From NCBI GenBank assembly GCA_900095095.1, contig FMBT01000322.1:310001-374000 (forward strand): DNA of 64,000 bases, read 5' to 3'. This DNA comes from Fragilariopsis cylindrus CCMP1102 (taxonomy: Eukaryota; Bacillariophyta; Bacillariophyceae; Bacillariales; Bacillariaceae). Made by a program: the position numbers and the translations under genes. The notes under the pieces were generated by a model. The model was not told where the DNA came from. It saw nothing but the letters and a program-made list of their open reading frames with translations, and ran no database searches. Shown here piece after piece: positions 22,701 through 33,393 of the stretch (positions are counted from its first letter, which is position 1; each line of letters opens with the position of its first letter).

Positions 22701-23348
22701 ATGGTTAAGTTTTCATTTGCTTCTTTCGTTGCAACAATCCTCACCGTTGCTGCTACTACAACGACTGCTCAGGAATTACCAGAATGTGCTACAAGCGGGT
22801 TTGGGAATACAATCGCTGGTATTGCATGTGGTGATCCTGAAGGCCGTTTTACAATAGCATGTGATGCTCTTATTAAAACCGGGTTAATTGATGCAGTGTC
22901 TAATGTTGATGCTAGATTTACAATATGGGCACCAACCAATGATGCATTTCTTGCATTACCCGCTGAGACATTAGAGCTTTTGTTATCGGAAGAAGGTATT
23001 CCAACTTTAACCAACATCTTATTGATTCACGTTGCTGGTGGATTAATCACTCCTGATGAACTAACTTGTGGTGATGCTGTTGAAACACTTGGAGAACCAT
23101 CACAAACATTTACTGAATGTTTATCATTAGGTAAATTAGTTCAAACAGGAAGCAATCCACCTGACATGCTTCCTCAATACACCTCCACTACACCAATTCC
23201 TGTTTGTAATGGATTCATTTATCCTATTACCAATGTTATTATGCCATTACTATCAACTGGTGAACCAACACTTGCACCAACCAAGAAAATGAAGAAGAGT
23301 AAGAAATCTAAGAAGAGTAAAGGAAAGAAGGCGGGCGTGCCGATCTAA
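22701..23348 (+). CDS. Secreted fasciclin (FAS1) protein with lysine-rich tail
   Basis: The start is the ATG after ATACAAA, which gives a clean signal peptide (MVKFSFASFVATILTVAA, cleavage near TAQ-EL). The longer open frame upstream uses a GTG and is rejected. The mature ~190 residues form one FAS1 domain: IACDALIKTGLIDAV, the H1-like block FTIWAPTNDAFLALP, NILLIHVAGG where many members have Y-H, and the end block GFIYPITNVIMP. Several cysteines are consistent with secretion. FAS1 domains mediate cell adhesion and matrix assembly. The tail is KKMKKSKKSKKSKGKK, a run of lysines spaced by serine like the lysine clusters of diatom silaffins. A second FAS1 gene follows 2.4 kb downstream on the same strand. 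Confidence 0.85.
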   Translation: MVKFSFASFVATILTVAATTTTAQELPECATSGFGNTIAGIACGDPEGRFTIACDALIKTGLIDAVSNVDARFTIWAPTNDAFLALPAETLELLLSEEGIPTLTNILLIHVAGGLITPDELTCGDAVETLGEPSQTFTECLSLGKLVQTGSNPPDMLPQYTSTTPIPVCNGFIYPITNVIMPLLSTGEPTLAPTKKMKKSKKSKKSKGKKAGVPI

Positions 23349-24274
23349 AGCTCCAACTGGTGGATGTGACGATGCTTATTCACGACGACGATAGGTTTAG
23401 GTTTTGACGTGAGTGAAACATACGAAAGAAAACATAAAAAAGCGAATACGAACGAACAACTAATTCTTCTATTAAAACAATCATGTTATTTAATTATATT
23501 ATCTTCATTTATATATATATTGGTTGACAACACTTCCTACTACTAGAACACTCGCAGTATAGATTCCTATCACTTGTTAGCCATCCCTACGTTCTATTGC
23601 AACAATCACATCCAACTTCCTTTCCACTTTTGGGAGTCGTACATTACTCTGCGTCAGTAGAAAAGGATTAATTCGTCTACTTTGTTTTGTTTGAAATTTT
23701 CGTTATCGTGACCCCGCTCGGTGTACGTAATGTGCATGCATGCAATAAATGAATGAATTAGAAGGACGCGTTTTTCTCGTTCGTCGCGAGAAGTGCAGCA
23801 AGCTAGTACGTACGACCAACAGTGACGTCGTTGAGCGATTCTATGGTGTGATGACGATGAAGCTTGAAAAACATACGTATGGTGACATGCATGATGCATA
23901 CAATTAATTGTACAACGTACGTCACAAAACAATGATTTGCGCAGCAGAAAAACGAACTAATATTATTATGCACAAAATAAAATGAGAAGATGAGCTTTCG
24001 GAGAATCTTTCTTCACACATCAATAATCATTAATATTTGTTTTTATTTAACAGCCCGCATAGAAAGGGGGCATATGTGCGTCATCCAACGTGTGATATGT
24101 ATACAGTATTTTACAGATGATGTTGTGCGTAGCGTGATGTCTCGTTGTATTTATGTAATTGCCATCCACAATACAAAATGTGCAGTAATCCTGTACATAA
24201 TATGGATGGAGAGAGTGAGAGAGATACCTACAGAAGATGATACATCAACCCAGAATCTGGGTGCAAATAAACAT

Positions 24275-24306
<32 letters not shown>

Positions 24307-25794
24307 ATCTATTTAGGTGGAACAAGGATGCTACATTACATAATAAGGACAAAATTGTTATTGCATGGCCAGGGTGTTTTTACTTACTTTGCATACCTTC
24401 TTAAGTAGAAAATAATAATGCATCATTGTTGCTAACTGACCATAATTTTAATTCATTTACCTTACATACTAGCAGCATGTATATATTATATTTCTTCTTA
24501 TTCTCCATTGCTTCACTGATTTGTTTTTTCTTTCCTTTTTAAATCTAATATCATGATTCTATTGTTGTCCTGAATTCAGATATACTAGGTCCTGCTTGCG
24601 ATGGAATGAGGAATATACGTAGGCGAGTGGGTTGGCTGAAGTGTTAACATGTCTACACTTCATACAGTCTAACATAGTATCTGATTATAATTATATACGA
24701 GGGAAGTACAGTAAAAGAAGAAACAAACCATCTCCTAAGATTACTTTCAGACCGCTTTTCATGATGATGATGATGATGATGATGATGATGTTCTTTGTAA
24801 TGATGTAAATAATGATCATAGACAGACAGATATGTTATATTCGCTAACATCATGCATGCACAATCAGTTTGCTGCTAGTACTGGACTGTACTTTATGCAC
24901 AGTGCTGTACCGTGTAGCTAGTGCGCACAATAGAAATTTGAAACAATTAATTACACGTGTAGCTACAGTAGATTGAACGATCTGAAATGAGGGATGGGGC
25001 GTACGTACAGTACAGGCAGTACTGTATAATAGTAGCTGAGACGCACGACGTAGCTGAATGGCCTACGACTATGATGTAATGATGATTTTCAAGCCGCATG
25101 CAGCCATGCAGGTGAATGATTGGTTCCCGTAAACAAAATCTAATCGTGACGAAATTTAATCTATGTAATTATGAATTTTCGTTAAGTAATTAAGTCGATG
25201 AACAAAATTAAATCAATAATAACATCAAAACATTGTTGCTTACAGTAGCTCAACAATAATTTACTGTAAGTGATATTCCAAAGAACAATTAAGCCTTGTA
25301 TCACACTTTCCTACCAAGTCAAATTCAAGAATTCTCCTTCCGCTTGATTTTTTTTTTTTCCTCGCCTTTTTTGTCGTTAATGGTCGTGTCTGCAAAATAA
25401 AATAAATAACGTAGAATTTTTTTTTAGCCAAATCTATTCGGAAGTCGCAGCCATGCATGTATTGCTATTATTATACCGGGACATACAATACCATCATCAA
25501 GTTTACGTTACGTTACTGGTCATACTGCTTCACTCTTTATTTGTACGGTAGAGATATATTGAGCATATAAAATAGAACAAGAACAAGAGAACAAGCACAA
25601 CGCAGTACAGTACAGTACAGTAGACATCAAACAAAACAAAACAAAACAAACCAACCAACCAACCATTCAACCTTTGTCTTTCATTTCATCGATCACATCA
25701 ACGAACGTACAATTATCAATCGCTCCTTTGAACAAGAAACAAAACAAACCTTCATCAAGCAAATACTAAACACTAAATACTAAATAAAATAATC
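23349..25794. other. Intergenic between FAS1 genes
   Basis: No gene is supported. It contains an AT microsatellite near 24281-24308, an ATG microsatellite near 24761-24790, and many TACAGTA/TACTGTA words near 24960-25260 and 25600-25620. The stretch 24170-24590 is poor in CG. Just before the next gene, AAACA/CCAA repeats (25628-25665) form a purine-poor leader. Confidence 0.5.
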
Positions 25795-26760
25795 ATGATG
25801 ATGTCGAATTACTACTCCAGCATAATATCAACCATACTTTTATGCGTGTTATTATTGTCTGCATCCACTACTACTACTGTGAATGGAGATAACACATGTA
25901 GTACTAGTAATGGTGGCGATGAAGCACAGGATACCATATATCTGAAGGTATGTGAGGATCCGGAGTTACTGACATTATGTCAATTATTAACCTCCACCGG
26001 ATTAGAGGGTGATTTAAGTAAAAGTACTACTGGTGAAGAATTCACATTATTTGCACCCATCAATTCCGCCTTTACTGGTGCACCACCACATTTAATTGGT
26101 TTTGATACCAAACAAATAAAAAAAACATTAAAATATCATGTCACAAGTGGTAATAAAGATACAACCTCCGGAGAGGATACTGCTGCTGCTGCTGATGATA
26201 ATAATAATAATCGTAAATTAAGTTGTGGAACACCAACATCTACCGTATTAGGTGATTTAACATCTCAAACACAATGTAGTGTGGAGGATGATGGTACTAC
26301 ACAAACTCGTATAGGTCAACTTGGTAAGGTGATTGTAAAGGGTACACCATTATTCGTGGATGGTAGTGATAGTGACGACACACCATGTAATGGACGGATT
26401 ATTAAAGTGACTAATATATTAGGTTCCGGTTTCAAATTCTTTCCACCTCAAAAGAATGGTAAGAATGGTAAGAATGGTAAGAGTAGTAAAGATGGGAAGA
26501 GTAGAAAAGGTGGTGGTGTACGTGGTGGTGGTGGTGGTGCATGGAGGAATTATGGAAATAATAATTCAGTACAACAAGAGGAATTATTATTTACTTATTT
26601 TGGTGTACGAGCATCCAATAATAATTTTAATAATTATTATTATAATACTAAAAAGGGTCCGAAATCCTTCAAGGCAGGTAAAGATTTTAAGGCAGGAAAA
26701 AGTTTCAAGAATCATGGTGGTTTTTACGGCAAAGCAGCAAAGAAAGGGAAACGTGAATAA
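25795..26760 (+). CDS. Secreted fasciclin-like protein with Lys/Gly-rich tail
   Basis: This is a 321-residue protein with an ATG start. Residues 1-~31 form a signal peptide (IISTILLCVLLLSASTTTT, cleavage near VNG-DN). A FAS1 domain follows at ~35-220: LTLCQLLTSTGLEGDL, the H1 block FTLFAPINSAF, LKYHV with the usual Y-H pair, and the closing IIKVTNILGSG. An insertion of acidic and Asn residues sits before the NRKLSCG stretch. The tail is KNGKNGKNGKSSKDGKSRKG, then a glycine run, an Asn/Tyr-rich section and KSFKAGKDFKAGKSFK. Repeated Lys-x-x-Lys spacing recalls silica-associated proteins. The pair with the upstream FAS1 gene is probably an old tandem duplication, since order and tail type are shared but the sequences have diverged. 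Confidence 0.8.
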   Translation: MMMSNYYSSIISTILLCVLLLSASTTTTVNGDNTCSTSNGGDEAQDTIYLKVCEDPELLTLCQLLTSTGLEGDLSKSTTGEEFTLFAPINSAFTGAPPHLIGFDTKQIKKTLKYHVTSGNKDTTSGEDTAAAADDNNNNRKLSCGTPTSTVLGDLTSQTQCSVEDDGTTQTRIGQLGKVIVKGTPLFVDGSDSDDTPCNGRIIKVTNILGSGFKFFPPQKNGKNGKNGKSSKDGKSRKGGGVRGGGGGAWRNYGNNNSVQQEELLFTYFGVRASNNNFNNYYYNTKKGPKSFKAGKDFKAGKSFKNHGGFYGKAAKKGKRE

Positions 26761-26773
26761 ATAATGAATAAAT

Positions 26774-26807
26774 AACAATTACAATTACAATTACAATTAC
26801 AATTACA
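26774..26807. repeat. AATTAC hexamer tandem repeat
   Basis: Five or so copies of a six-base unit lie in the 3' flank of the second FAS1 gene. Confidence 0.9.
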
Positions 26808-27444
26808 CAACGAGATAGTACTGCATGTAACAAAACAAGATATACTAAGGAAAAAAAAAGAAAACAGAATAAGAAACGATACAATATGATTGTAAATGAA
26901 TCGAATTCAATGAATCGTTGTTGATTTTTTCTACTATACATGTAATAAAGTAGATAAATAGATTTTTGTTCAATAAAATATGACAGAATTTTTTTGATAT
27001 TACTATATACTATTCCATGTCGCACACGTACTACGATGTTTTTTCTTCCTTCATTACATTTTGGTTTGTTTCTCTGTCTCGTCATTATCTGTCATTGTGT
27101 TGTTGCATCGATTGATTCATTCATTCATTATTATTATATATTGTTATTATATAGTGTGCTGATCTTAACTGTCGCACGCAGAGATGCCTTCTGCACTCTT
27201 CCTCGTTCGTAAAAAGACAGTATTATAATACCACTCTTCTTTTCCATTTCGGTTACTGTTACTCGTTGTCCGATTTGATTTTCGGTAATTCTTTCATTAG
27301 CTCTTTCGATCGTAGTCTTCTAACAGCATCTTATCAATAATCATCATCATGCATCATCGTAGTCAGTCTGTATGATTAGTACTCTTTCTAATAAGGCGTC
27401 TCGAATCTCATCATCTCGCTCACCAATCTTCTTTTTAATTCAAT
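26808..27444. other. Intergenic
   Basis: AT-rich DNA follows the FAS1 gene, with short TTCATT and TATTAT runs. Nothing gene-like is seen. Confidence 0.5.
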
Positions 27445-27790
27445 CGTGAAGTGGAAACAGTGTTGATTATATGACGTTACTATATACCTAGTACTAGTAC
27501 TACTACTACTACTGCTACTACTACTACTATATCTATTTAAAACAAAAATAAACACTACAGGTAAGTATATGCTGCAGTAAAATACCAATTCTTTCGTTAA
27601 TCCATCACTATTAAATTTGTTTATTTATCTTATTTACTTTTACTTATTGCATAATAACGTTACTGTTATTTTATATGTTTGTTATTTCCCATTCTTGCTT
27701 GTTATTTATTTTGTCGTTCTTATCTTGTTTCTCTTTTTATTCACTTTCGTTCCGTTATTCCCACCTATACATTCATTCATTCATTTTTTG
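27445..27790. repeat. Shared 3' flank, copy A
   Basis: It matches 30672-30955 with indels. Shared words in order are CGTGAAGTG, GAAACAGTGTTGATTAT, a TAC microsatellite, ATCTATTTAAAA, ATCACTATTAAATTTGTTT, ATTGCATA, TTGTCGTTCT, TTCGTTCCGTT and CCCACCT(T)ATACATTCATT. It lies downstream of the minus-strand gene at 27953. Confidence 0.75.
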
Positions 27791-28010
27791 TTCTATTCCC
27801 TCCTTCTCCATTTAGGAACCGGTCATATGTAGGAACATCCGCATCAACATCAACTCGATTCTGTTCTGTTCAAAAGCCGGTGGTTTCCTCCTTCCCCCAA
27901 TTAGGAACACCGGCCATGTAAGGATTATCAATACATTCATTCATTTTTTGTTCTAAAACAAGAACGACAAGACAGAATAAATAACAAAAAAAAGAATGGG
28001 AAATAATAAC
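27681..28010. repeat. Inverted repeat pair around a gene end
   Basis: The left arm 27681-27722 (GTTATTTCCCATTCTT...TTGTCGTTCTT) is the imperfect reverse complement of 27961-28010. Between them, ~27828-27920 resembles the coding strand region 28020-28075 (ATCAACATCAACT.GATTCTGT...CCGGTG). It looks like the relic of another copy of the gene's 3' end. Confidence 0.65.
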
Positions 28011-28681
28011 AGAAAAGCATGGGGATCAACATCAACTTGATTCTGTACAGCAACAACCGGTGATGGTGGACCACCTACTAATGGTTCCATCGTATCAATT
28101 CCCAGTTGTTCAAGGAGAGCCAATATACCGGCTATCTTTTTCTTATTAAACATTATGTATTCGATATTGAGACCTATCGCTGTGCCGTTGTGACAAAGAT
28201 CCATAAGCTGCGTCAGATTCATCACATCCGTTAGTTCATCATAATCGGCACGAAGCATCGGTCCGATTCTTCCACATGTAAACGCCACTATTGGAGAATT
28301 GGTGGATGCGACTGTAATGCTTCCCATTCCCATAATAGATGATTCATTATCATTTTCCTTATATTCTCTCATAGACGTAATTACTAACAAATCCCAACGA
28401 CTTTTATGCACAAGTGTCCCGCACAACCAAATTTCAAAGTAATCTAATAAAGCCAAGGATGCAACAGCATCGTTTTCGTCGAGAGGAACACACCAATGAT
28501 CCTCTCCACATCGGTTTCCATTCTTCATGGACCCCTGATAATGAATAGGTGTACCATCGATACCTGTAATCTGTACAAGGAATCGTTCAGATTGTAATAC
28601 ATCAATTTCATTTTTCATTTCATCTACTACCTCGTCTCTAAGGACAGCAGCAACGAACGGTGCTATATCTGATCCGGACAT
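27953..28681 (-). CDS. Hypothetical protein with C-terminal hydrophobic tail
   Basis: The start is chosen at MSGSDIAP (242 residues). The longer open frame adds 47 residues read from a duplicated CTAGTAGTCTTCTCACATG flank and is not favoured. The protein is mixed alpha/beta in look: LRDEVVDEMKNEIDVLQ, then ITGIDGTPIHYQG, WCVPLDEND, DYFEIWLCGTLVHKSRWDLLVI and a second half with INLEYIMFN-like strands. I recognise no family. The last ~22 residues (FLLLFPILFFVIYSVLSFLF) are hydrophobic and encoded by one arm of the inverted repeat. The tail could anchor the protein or may be an acquired end. Both flanks resemble those of the unrelated gene at 30974-31399. Confidence 0.6.
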   Translation of the reverse strand: MSGSDIAPFVAAVLRDEVVDEMKNEIDVLQSERFLVQITGIDGTPIHYQGSMKNGNRCGEDHWCVPLDENDAVASLALLDYFEIWLCGTLVHKSRWDLLVITSMREYKENDNESSIMGMGSITVASTNSPIVAFTCGRIGPMLRADYDELTDVMNLTQLMDLCHNGTAIGLNIEYIMFNKKKIAGILALLEQLGIDTMEPLVGGPPSPVVAVQNQVDVDPHAFLLLFPILFFVIYSVLSFLF

Positions 28682-28687
28682 GATATC

Positions 28688-28994
28688 TGTGTTGTGATGA
28701 TATCGATCGGTCGGATGTAGTGTATAGGGGGTTGTAAAAATTATTTGTGTGCTAGTAGTCTTCTCACATGTGTGGTTGCATTTTTTTTTGTGTGCTAGTA
28801 GTCTTCTCACATGTGGTTGCATTTTTTTTTGTTAGCGTTTTTATAGCTACCACCGTTTGTTTATTTGTTTGAATCATGTTACTGTACAACATTGCATGCA
28901 GTATATGGCTATAGCCGCCTTTTCTCTTCCAATTCTCTTCCTTCGACGATGAAGTGAAGTGAAGTATGATGAAGTATCATGGAAGGTAGCAACC
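28688..28994. repeat. Shared 5' flank, copy A
   Basis: It matches 31441-31751. Shared words in order are TGTTGTGATGATATCGATCG, CACATG..GTTGCATTTTTTTT, TACCACCGTTT, GTTACTGTAC, GCATTGCAT, ATATGGCT.TA.CCGCCTTTT and TCCTTCGACGATGAAGT...GATGAAGTATCATG. It is upstream of the minus-strand gene, so it should contain its promoter. A ~45-bp segment with CTAGTAGTCTTCTCACATG is tandemly doubled in this copy only. Confidence 0.8.
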
Positions 28995-29472
28995 CATACT
29001 CAATTTCCTAAATCAGAATATTATGATTAATAAAGATGACCAGTTGTCGAAGTCAAAACACAAATAAGAGAAGTGTTTAAGCTATATTATAATATATATA
29101 GGAAGTCGGAATACAAGCAAGAGAAGTGTCCGAATCACGTGTACGCACACATCACTCACATACATAAACAAAAAGTGAATATGGTAGTACAGTACAGCAC
29201 GGAAAAGAAGAACATGAGTAATGAAATAACTGCTATTAAATAAGATTGTTGAATTGAAAAAAGTAGTGTCATGTACATTAAAATTTACGACTACAAGTAC
29301 ACTACTTCAACATTGCTTATTATTGTAATGCAATTTTTATTTTTGGTGTGTGACTGACTTCAACATGTGTAATGCCTCTCAAACTTTTTACAGACTACTA
29401 CTACTGTATGCCTCTATATACATACACAGTACACAGCATATACAGCATAGCATAGCACAGCATAGAGCATAC

Positions 29473-29505
<33 letters not shown>

Positions 29506-30632
29506 CATAGCACATACATCAGTAGAATTAAGACAGTGCAAATAAATGTTCATGGAATCATTCATAAACAACATAACAGTAGGCAGTAGACTAAATAGAT
29601 GAATTTCCAACCAACCATCCATCCATCCATCCATCCATCCAGATCTGTCTGGCAACATTGTTCTTGTCCTTTTTGCCTTATAAGTTACCTACCAATATAG
29701 ATGTCTGTTGTTGTTGCTTGTTGTCTTTTGCAAAAAAAGTTGCTGTGGTTGTTACTGTTCTTCTTATTTTTCTATCAATTGCCCTAACAGAATACAAGAT
29801 AATGTCAAGAGAACTATTGTGTATCATATTATTGATATGTTAAATCAGTACTCAAATCTTATCATATGTAGTAAGAATAGTTTCCTTCAGAAAAGATCAT
29901 CAAGCAAATTGTTGAGTGTTGAGAAATATGTGCATGACATATCCTCAGAGATAACAAAAGGCAAGATCTGCTTCTATCAATATGCATCCAGATAACCTGT
30001 TTTTATGAGGATCTCTCTGTCTAGATATATTATAACAACTACTATGTGATGGATCTTCTAATAAAGGAGGAGAATTGAGCAACAAAGTCTTGAAGAGACA
30101 GCAATGAGTCTTACTTTTTTACCTTATGAATGAGAGACTAATTCAGAAGGATGTATGTAGACACATATAATGGTTGGTATGTTTTATGTTCCTACATAAT
30201 TCTTCCACCAAAGGGGTCTATGATGTTTATGTAAGTGCTTCAACATGTTATAGTATAAACATAAATTAACACCTGCATTTCTTTAACCCTTGATGTACTC
30301 TTTTGCAGAATAAAAGCCACAAGATTTTGGGATGGCCCAATTATTTCCTATCATTTACGCATAATATCAAGATCCATATCATTTCTTTGATGTATTGTCA
30401 TTTGGTGATTCTCACTATACATGTGTGTTAAATCATTTTGATTGTTAGCTAAATTTGCCTGCCAATAATTTTAAATTGGAGACTTCTTTTTGTGATTGGT
30501 ATCACCAATCAGATGCCAGTATGCAAACCAATCTAACCTAACATGATCATCATAGCTTAGTTAGTGGTCCTGCAATAGTATTAACCAATATACTAGAATT
30601 GTGTTTCTGTGAGGCTCTCAAGGTCCAAGGAA

Positions 30633-30671
<39 letters not shown>
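28995..30671. repeat. CpG-poor spacer with microsatellites
   Basis: No gene is supported. A CA microsatellite lies at about 29471-29502, a CCAT run near 29610-29641 and an AT run at about 30637-30664. From 29700 to 30660 CG dinucleotides are almost absent, as in the 8.6-11.2 and 58.4-61.1 kb blocks. This suggests old methylated or transposon-derived DNA. Confidence 0.5.
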
Positions 30672-30955
30672 CGTGAAGTGTGAAACAGTGTTGATTATTT
30701 CTGACTTTACTATACACACATTATTACTACTACTACTACTACTACTACTTGATACTACTTGATACTACTACTACTACTATATCTATTTAAAAATACAAAC
30801 AAAAATAAACGTCGGTCATCACTATTAAATTTGTTTCTTTAATTTAATTTACTTTTCAATTATTGCATACTTTTTTTCTTTCGATTCTTATTTATTTATC
30901 TTGTCCTGTCCTGTCGTTCTGTTTCGTTCCGTTCCCACCTTATACATTCATTTCG
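30672..30955. repeat. Shared 3' flank, copy B
   Basis: Partner of 27445-27790. It lies downstream of the minus-strand gene at 30974 and ends about 20 bases from its stop codon. Confidence 0.75.
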
Positions 30956-30973
30956 TTTGTTACTCTCCCCAAT

Positions 30974-31399
30974 TTATTCAACGACCATGTGCTGCTGTTC
31001 ACGATGACGCAACGCAGCATGATTGTTTTCTGCGATCGCATTCGAAAGCTGACGAATATCAGCAGAAAGTGCAGCATGATTGTTTCTTTGTTGTAAAAAA
31101 TTCATCGTGCCAATGATGATAAAGGCAGCGATACCAATAGTACGTTCATTGATGAATGACAACATCCACCCATTCCACATAGTTCCTAATGAAACTTGTA
31201 TCATTCTTGATTCCGACATGATTTCATTGTAGAAATCAAACTGATCATACCAAGACATCACCATAGTCGAAGCTGACGTTATCAATGTTTTGATGCAGTC
31301 GATCATCATCTTCATCAATAATACTGGAACCAAAAAAATGATGAGTAGTCCTACTACTGTCATAGCTCGTTCATCTTTTGTAGGGGCCGTAGTGGTCAT
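30974..31399 (-). CDS. Small hypothetical membrane protein
   Basis: This is a 141-residue protein with an ATG start. The first hydrophobic segment is residues ~13-32 (MTVVGLLIIFLVPVLLMKMM). A second is ~87-101 (TIGIAAFIIIGTMNF). The C-terminal ~40 residues (IRQLSNAIAENNHAALRHRE) look helical and repeat the word NNHAAL twice. No family is recognised. Its promoter-side and 3' flanks are copies of those around the gene at 27953-28681, yet the two proteins show no visible similarity. A role cannot be inferred. Confidence 0.55.
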   Translation of the reverse strand: MTTTAPTKDERAMTVVGLLIIFLVPVLLMKMMIDCIKTLITSASTMVMSWYDQFDFYNEIMSESRMIQVSLGTMWNGWMLSFINERTIGIAAFIIIGTMNFLQQRNNHAALSADIRQLSNAIAENNHAALRHREQQHMVVE

Positions 31400-31440
31400 G
31401 ATAATATTCTTGATTGCGTTGCGTTGTGTTTTGTTGTGTT

Positions 31441-31751
31441 GTGTTGTGATGATATCGATCGTGGAAATTATTTGTTACTGTTTGTTGTTTGTTGTGTTTG
31501 AAAATTATGACTCGCTGTTATTGTAGTTTGTATTTGTGTGTACTCGATCACATGTTGCATTTTTTTTAACGAGCGTTCGTTTATAGCTAGCTACAGTACC
31601 ACCGTTTATAGCCTACCCACTTTATTTATTTGTTACTGTACTTGTATGCAGCATTGCATACAGTGTCTGATATGGCTTTAACCGCCTTTTATCTTCTATC
31701 GTCCTTCGACGATGAAGTATGATGAAGTATCATGTAAGCTAGCTAGCAACC
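31441..31751. repeat. Shared 5' flank, copy B
   Basis: Partner of 28688-28994, upstream of the minus-strand gene at 30974. The core, including CCTTCGACGATGAAGTATG, is well preserved. Confidence 0.8.
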
Positions 31752-32421
31752 GACCATAATTCAAAAACACACGACACCTGGACAAACATCGAATGAATCA
31801 CGCATACAACGTTCAGTCACATACATATAACAAAAAGTTTTCACGACCAAATATAATATGCCTTCATAAAGTCAATGTTCAACTCTTTACGAAAAGAGCT
31901 ATTGTAAAAACAAATATTGTATGCCTTCACGAAACGAATTAAGTTGCGTTATATAGCGTCTTTTTTAGCTTAATAATACAGAGCCTGTTAACTCTTATCT
32001 CAAACTACGCACCTTGGTACTGTAGTAAAGAAAAACGGTACGTAGTCGCGTCGTCGTATTAACGAACATATTATTATTATAACTTACAGGTACTCGCGTA
32101 TTGTAACATCATAATACTATTATTGTATCAATAATGACTTTTGATATAAATTTAGTACTGTAGAGCGATGAGGTACAAGTATGCAATATTTACTGTGGAT
32201 CATACTGTACTAAAAAGAAAAAGCGAACTGACCAAAAACACGTAAAGCGCTGTTTATGATTTTTGGTGTTAACGTTGAGAGTGACTCTACTTTTGGTAAA
32301 TCGAATCTCTTTTTCTCTCTTATAAAAAGCACACAACAAGTGAAAACAGAAAGCCAATAATAAGGCCGAAAGAAGAAAACAATCAATCTTCGCGAGAGCA
32401 GTACAACTATAACCAACTAAA
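31752..32421. promoter_or_regulatory. Upstream region of the second MYND gene
   Basis: This AT-rich spacer contains TACTGTA words near 32016, 32155 and 32205. No gene is seen. The words ATGCCTTCA and AAACAAATA recur near 31858-31925, without clear meaning. The final bases before the ATG are CAACTAAA. Confidence 0.4.
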
Positions 32422-33393
32422 ATGGCACCAAGTAATAAAAAGCAAAGAGGAAGGAAAAATAGAAAGAATCAGACATTATTGGCATCGGCATCGGCATCGG
32501 CAGCGGCATCAGCAGCGGCATCAGCATCGGCATCGGCATCGGCGTCTAGCAGTGATGCAAGCCGAATGGTTACTGATTCTGATGGATTTCCAACATCGGA
32601 CTTCTTTCAACGGGGGGTTCATCTCATAGAAAATGGAGGAGTAACGGAAACAATTTTCAACAATGTCGTGGGTATCTATTTACGAGGAGCAGAAACCGGC
32701 TGCATCCCTTCCATGGTAAATTACGCAAACTGCTATTTGAGTCAGTATAAGCCCCATTTAGCATTACCTTTTCTTTTAGAGGGAGCTATTCGAGGGCATC
32801 CGGACGCTGTAGCCCTGTTGTTGTGCCGATGTTATGCTAATTTGCCGCAATTTTCATTGTATTTTTATTGGAGTAATATGGTAAAGAATTGGGCCGGCAT
32901 TGAAGAAGAAAGATACAAACAATTTTTTGGAGGAGCAAAGAAAATGAAGAATCAATTTGATAACACCTGTTGTATCTGTAGTGAACAACAATCGGATTTG
33001 GTTGATTTAAAAACCTGCAATGGGTGTAAGTTGTCTTTTTATTGTAGTAAAGAATGCCAGACGATCCATTGGGAAGAAAGGAATCACAAGAACGAATGCA
33101 ATCAACTCAAAATCTTAATGAAATATCACAAACCATACGCAAACGAAATCCGAGAACAAATTATGAGTGGAGATGATCCTAAGTCTATCATACCATTACA
33201 AAAATTACGTAACAAATTGGGTCTAACCCGGCCACGAAAGGAGTATGAAGAATATCTTGACCTCAAAAATCTCGATAATGATCTTGATACTTCAACATCA
33301 ACAACTAATGATGATACTATTAATCCTCATACACTACTCATCCCGAGAAACAACGGTACGGTATATGTAGGTTCCTGGACGGAAACGATGTAA
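32422..33393 (+). CDS. MYND finger protein with Sel1-like helical repeats
   Basis: This is a 323-residue protein with an ATG start. The N-terminus is basic (KKQRGRKNRKN), followed by an Ala/Ser run encoded by a GCATCG microsatellite. Residues ~65-150 contain helical repeat units of Sel1/TPR type (GAETGCIPSMVNYANCYL, LLEGAIRGHPDAVALLLCRC), which scaffold protein contacts. A canonical MYND finger lies at ~188-230: CCICS, CNGC, FYCSKECQTIHW and HKNEC, with all expected Cys/His ligands. Sel1 plus MYND is a common combination in diatoms. It is probably a cytosolic or nuclear adaptor. Unlike the MYND gene at 2.5 kb, its finger keeps the YCS cysteine. The C-terminal ~80 residues are polar and unknown. 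Confidence 0.85.
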   Translation: MAPSNKKQRGRKNRKNQTLLASASASAAASAAASASASASASSSDASRMVTDSDGFPTSDFFQRGVHLIENGGVTETIFNNVVGIYLRGAETGCIPSMVNYANCYLSQYKPHLALPFLLEGAIRGHPDAVALLLCRCYANLPQFSLYFYWSNMVKNWAGIEEERYKQFFGGAKKMKNQFDNTCCICSEQQSDLVDLKTCNGCKLSFYCSKECQTIHWEERNHKNECNQLKILMKYHKPYANEIREQIMSGDDPKSIIPLQKLRNKLGLTRPRKEYEEYLDLKNLDNDLDTSTSTTNDDTINPHTLLIPRNNGTVYVGSWTETM

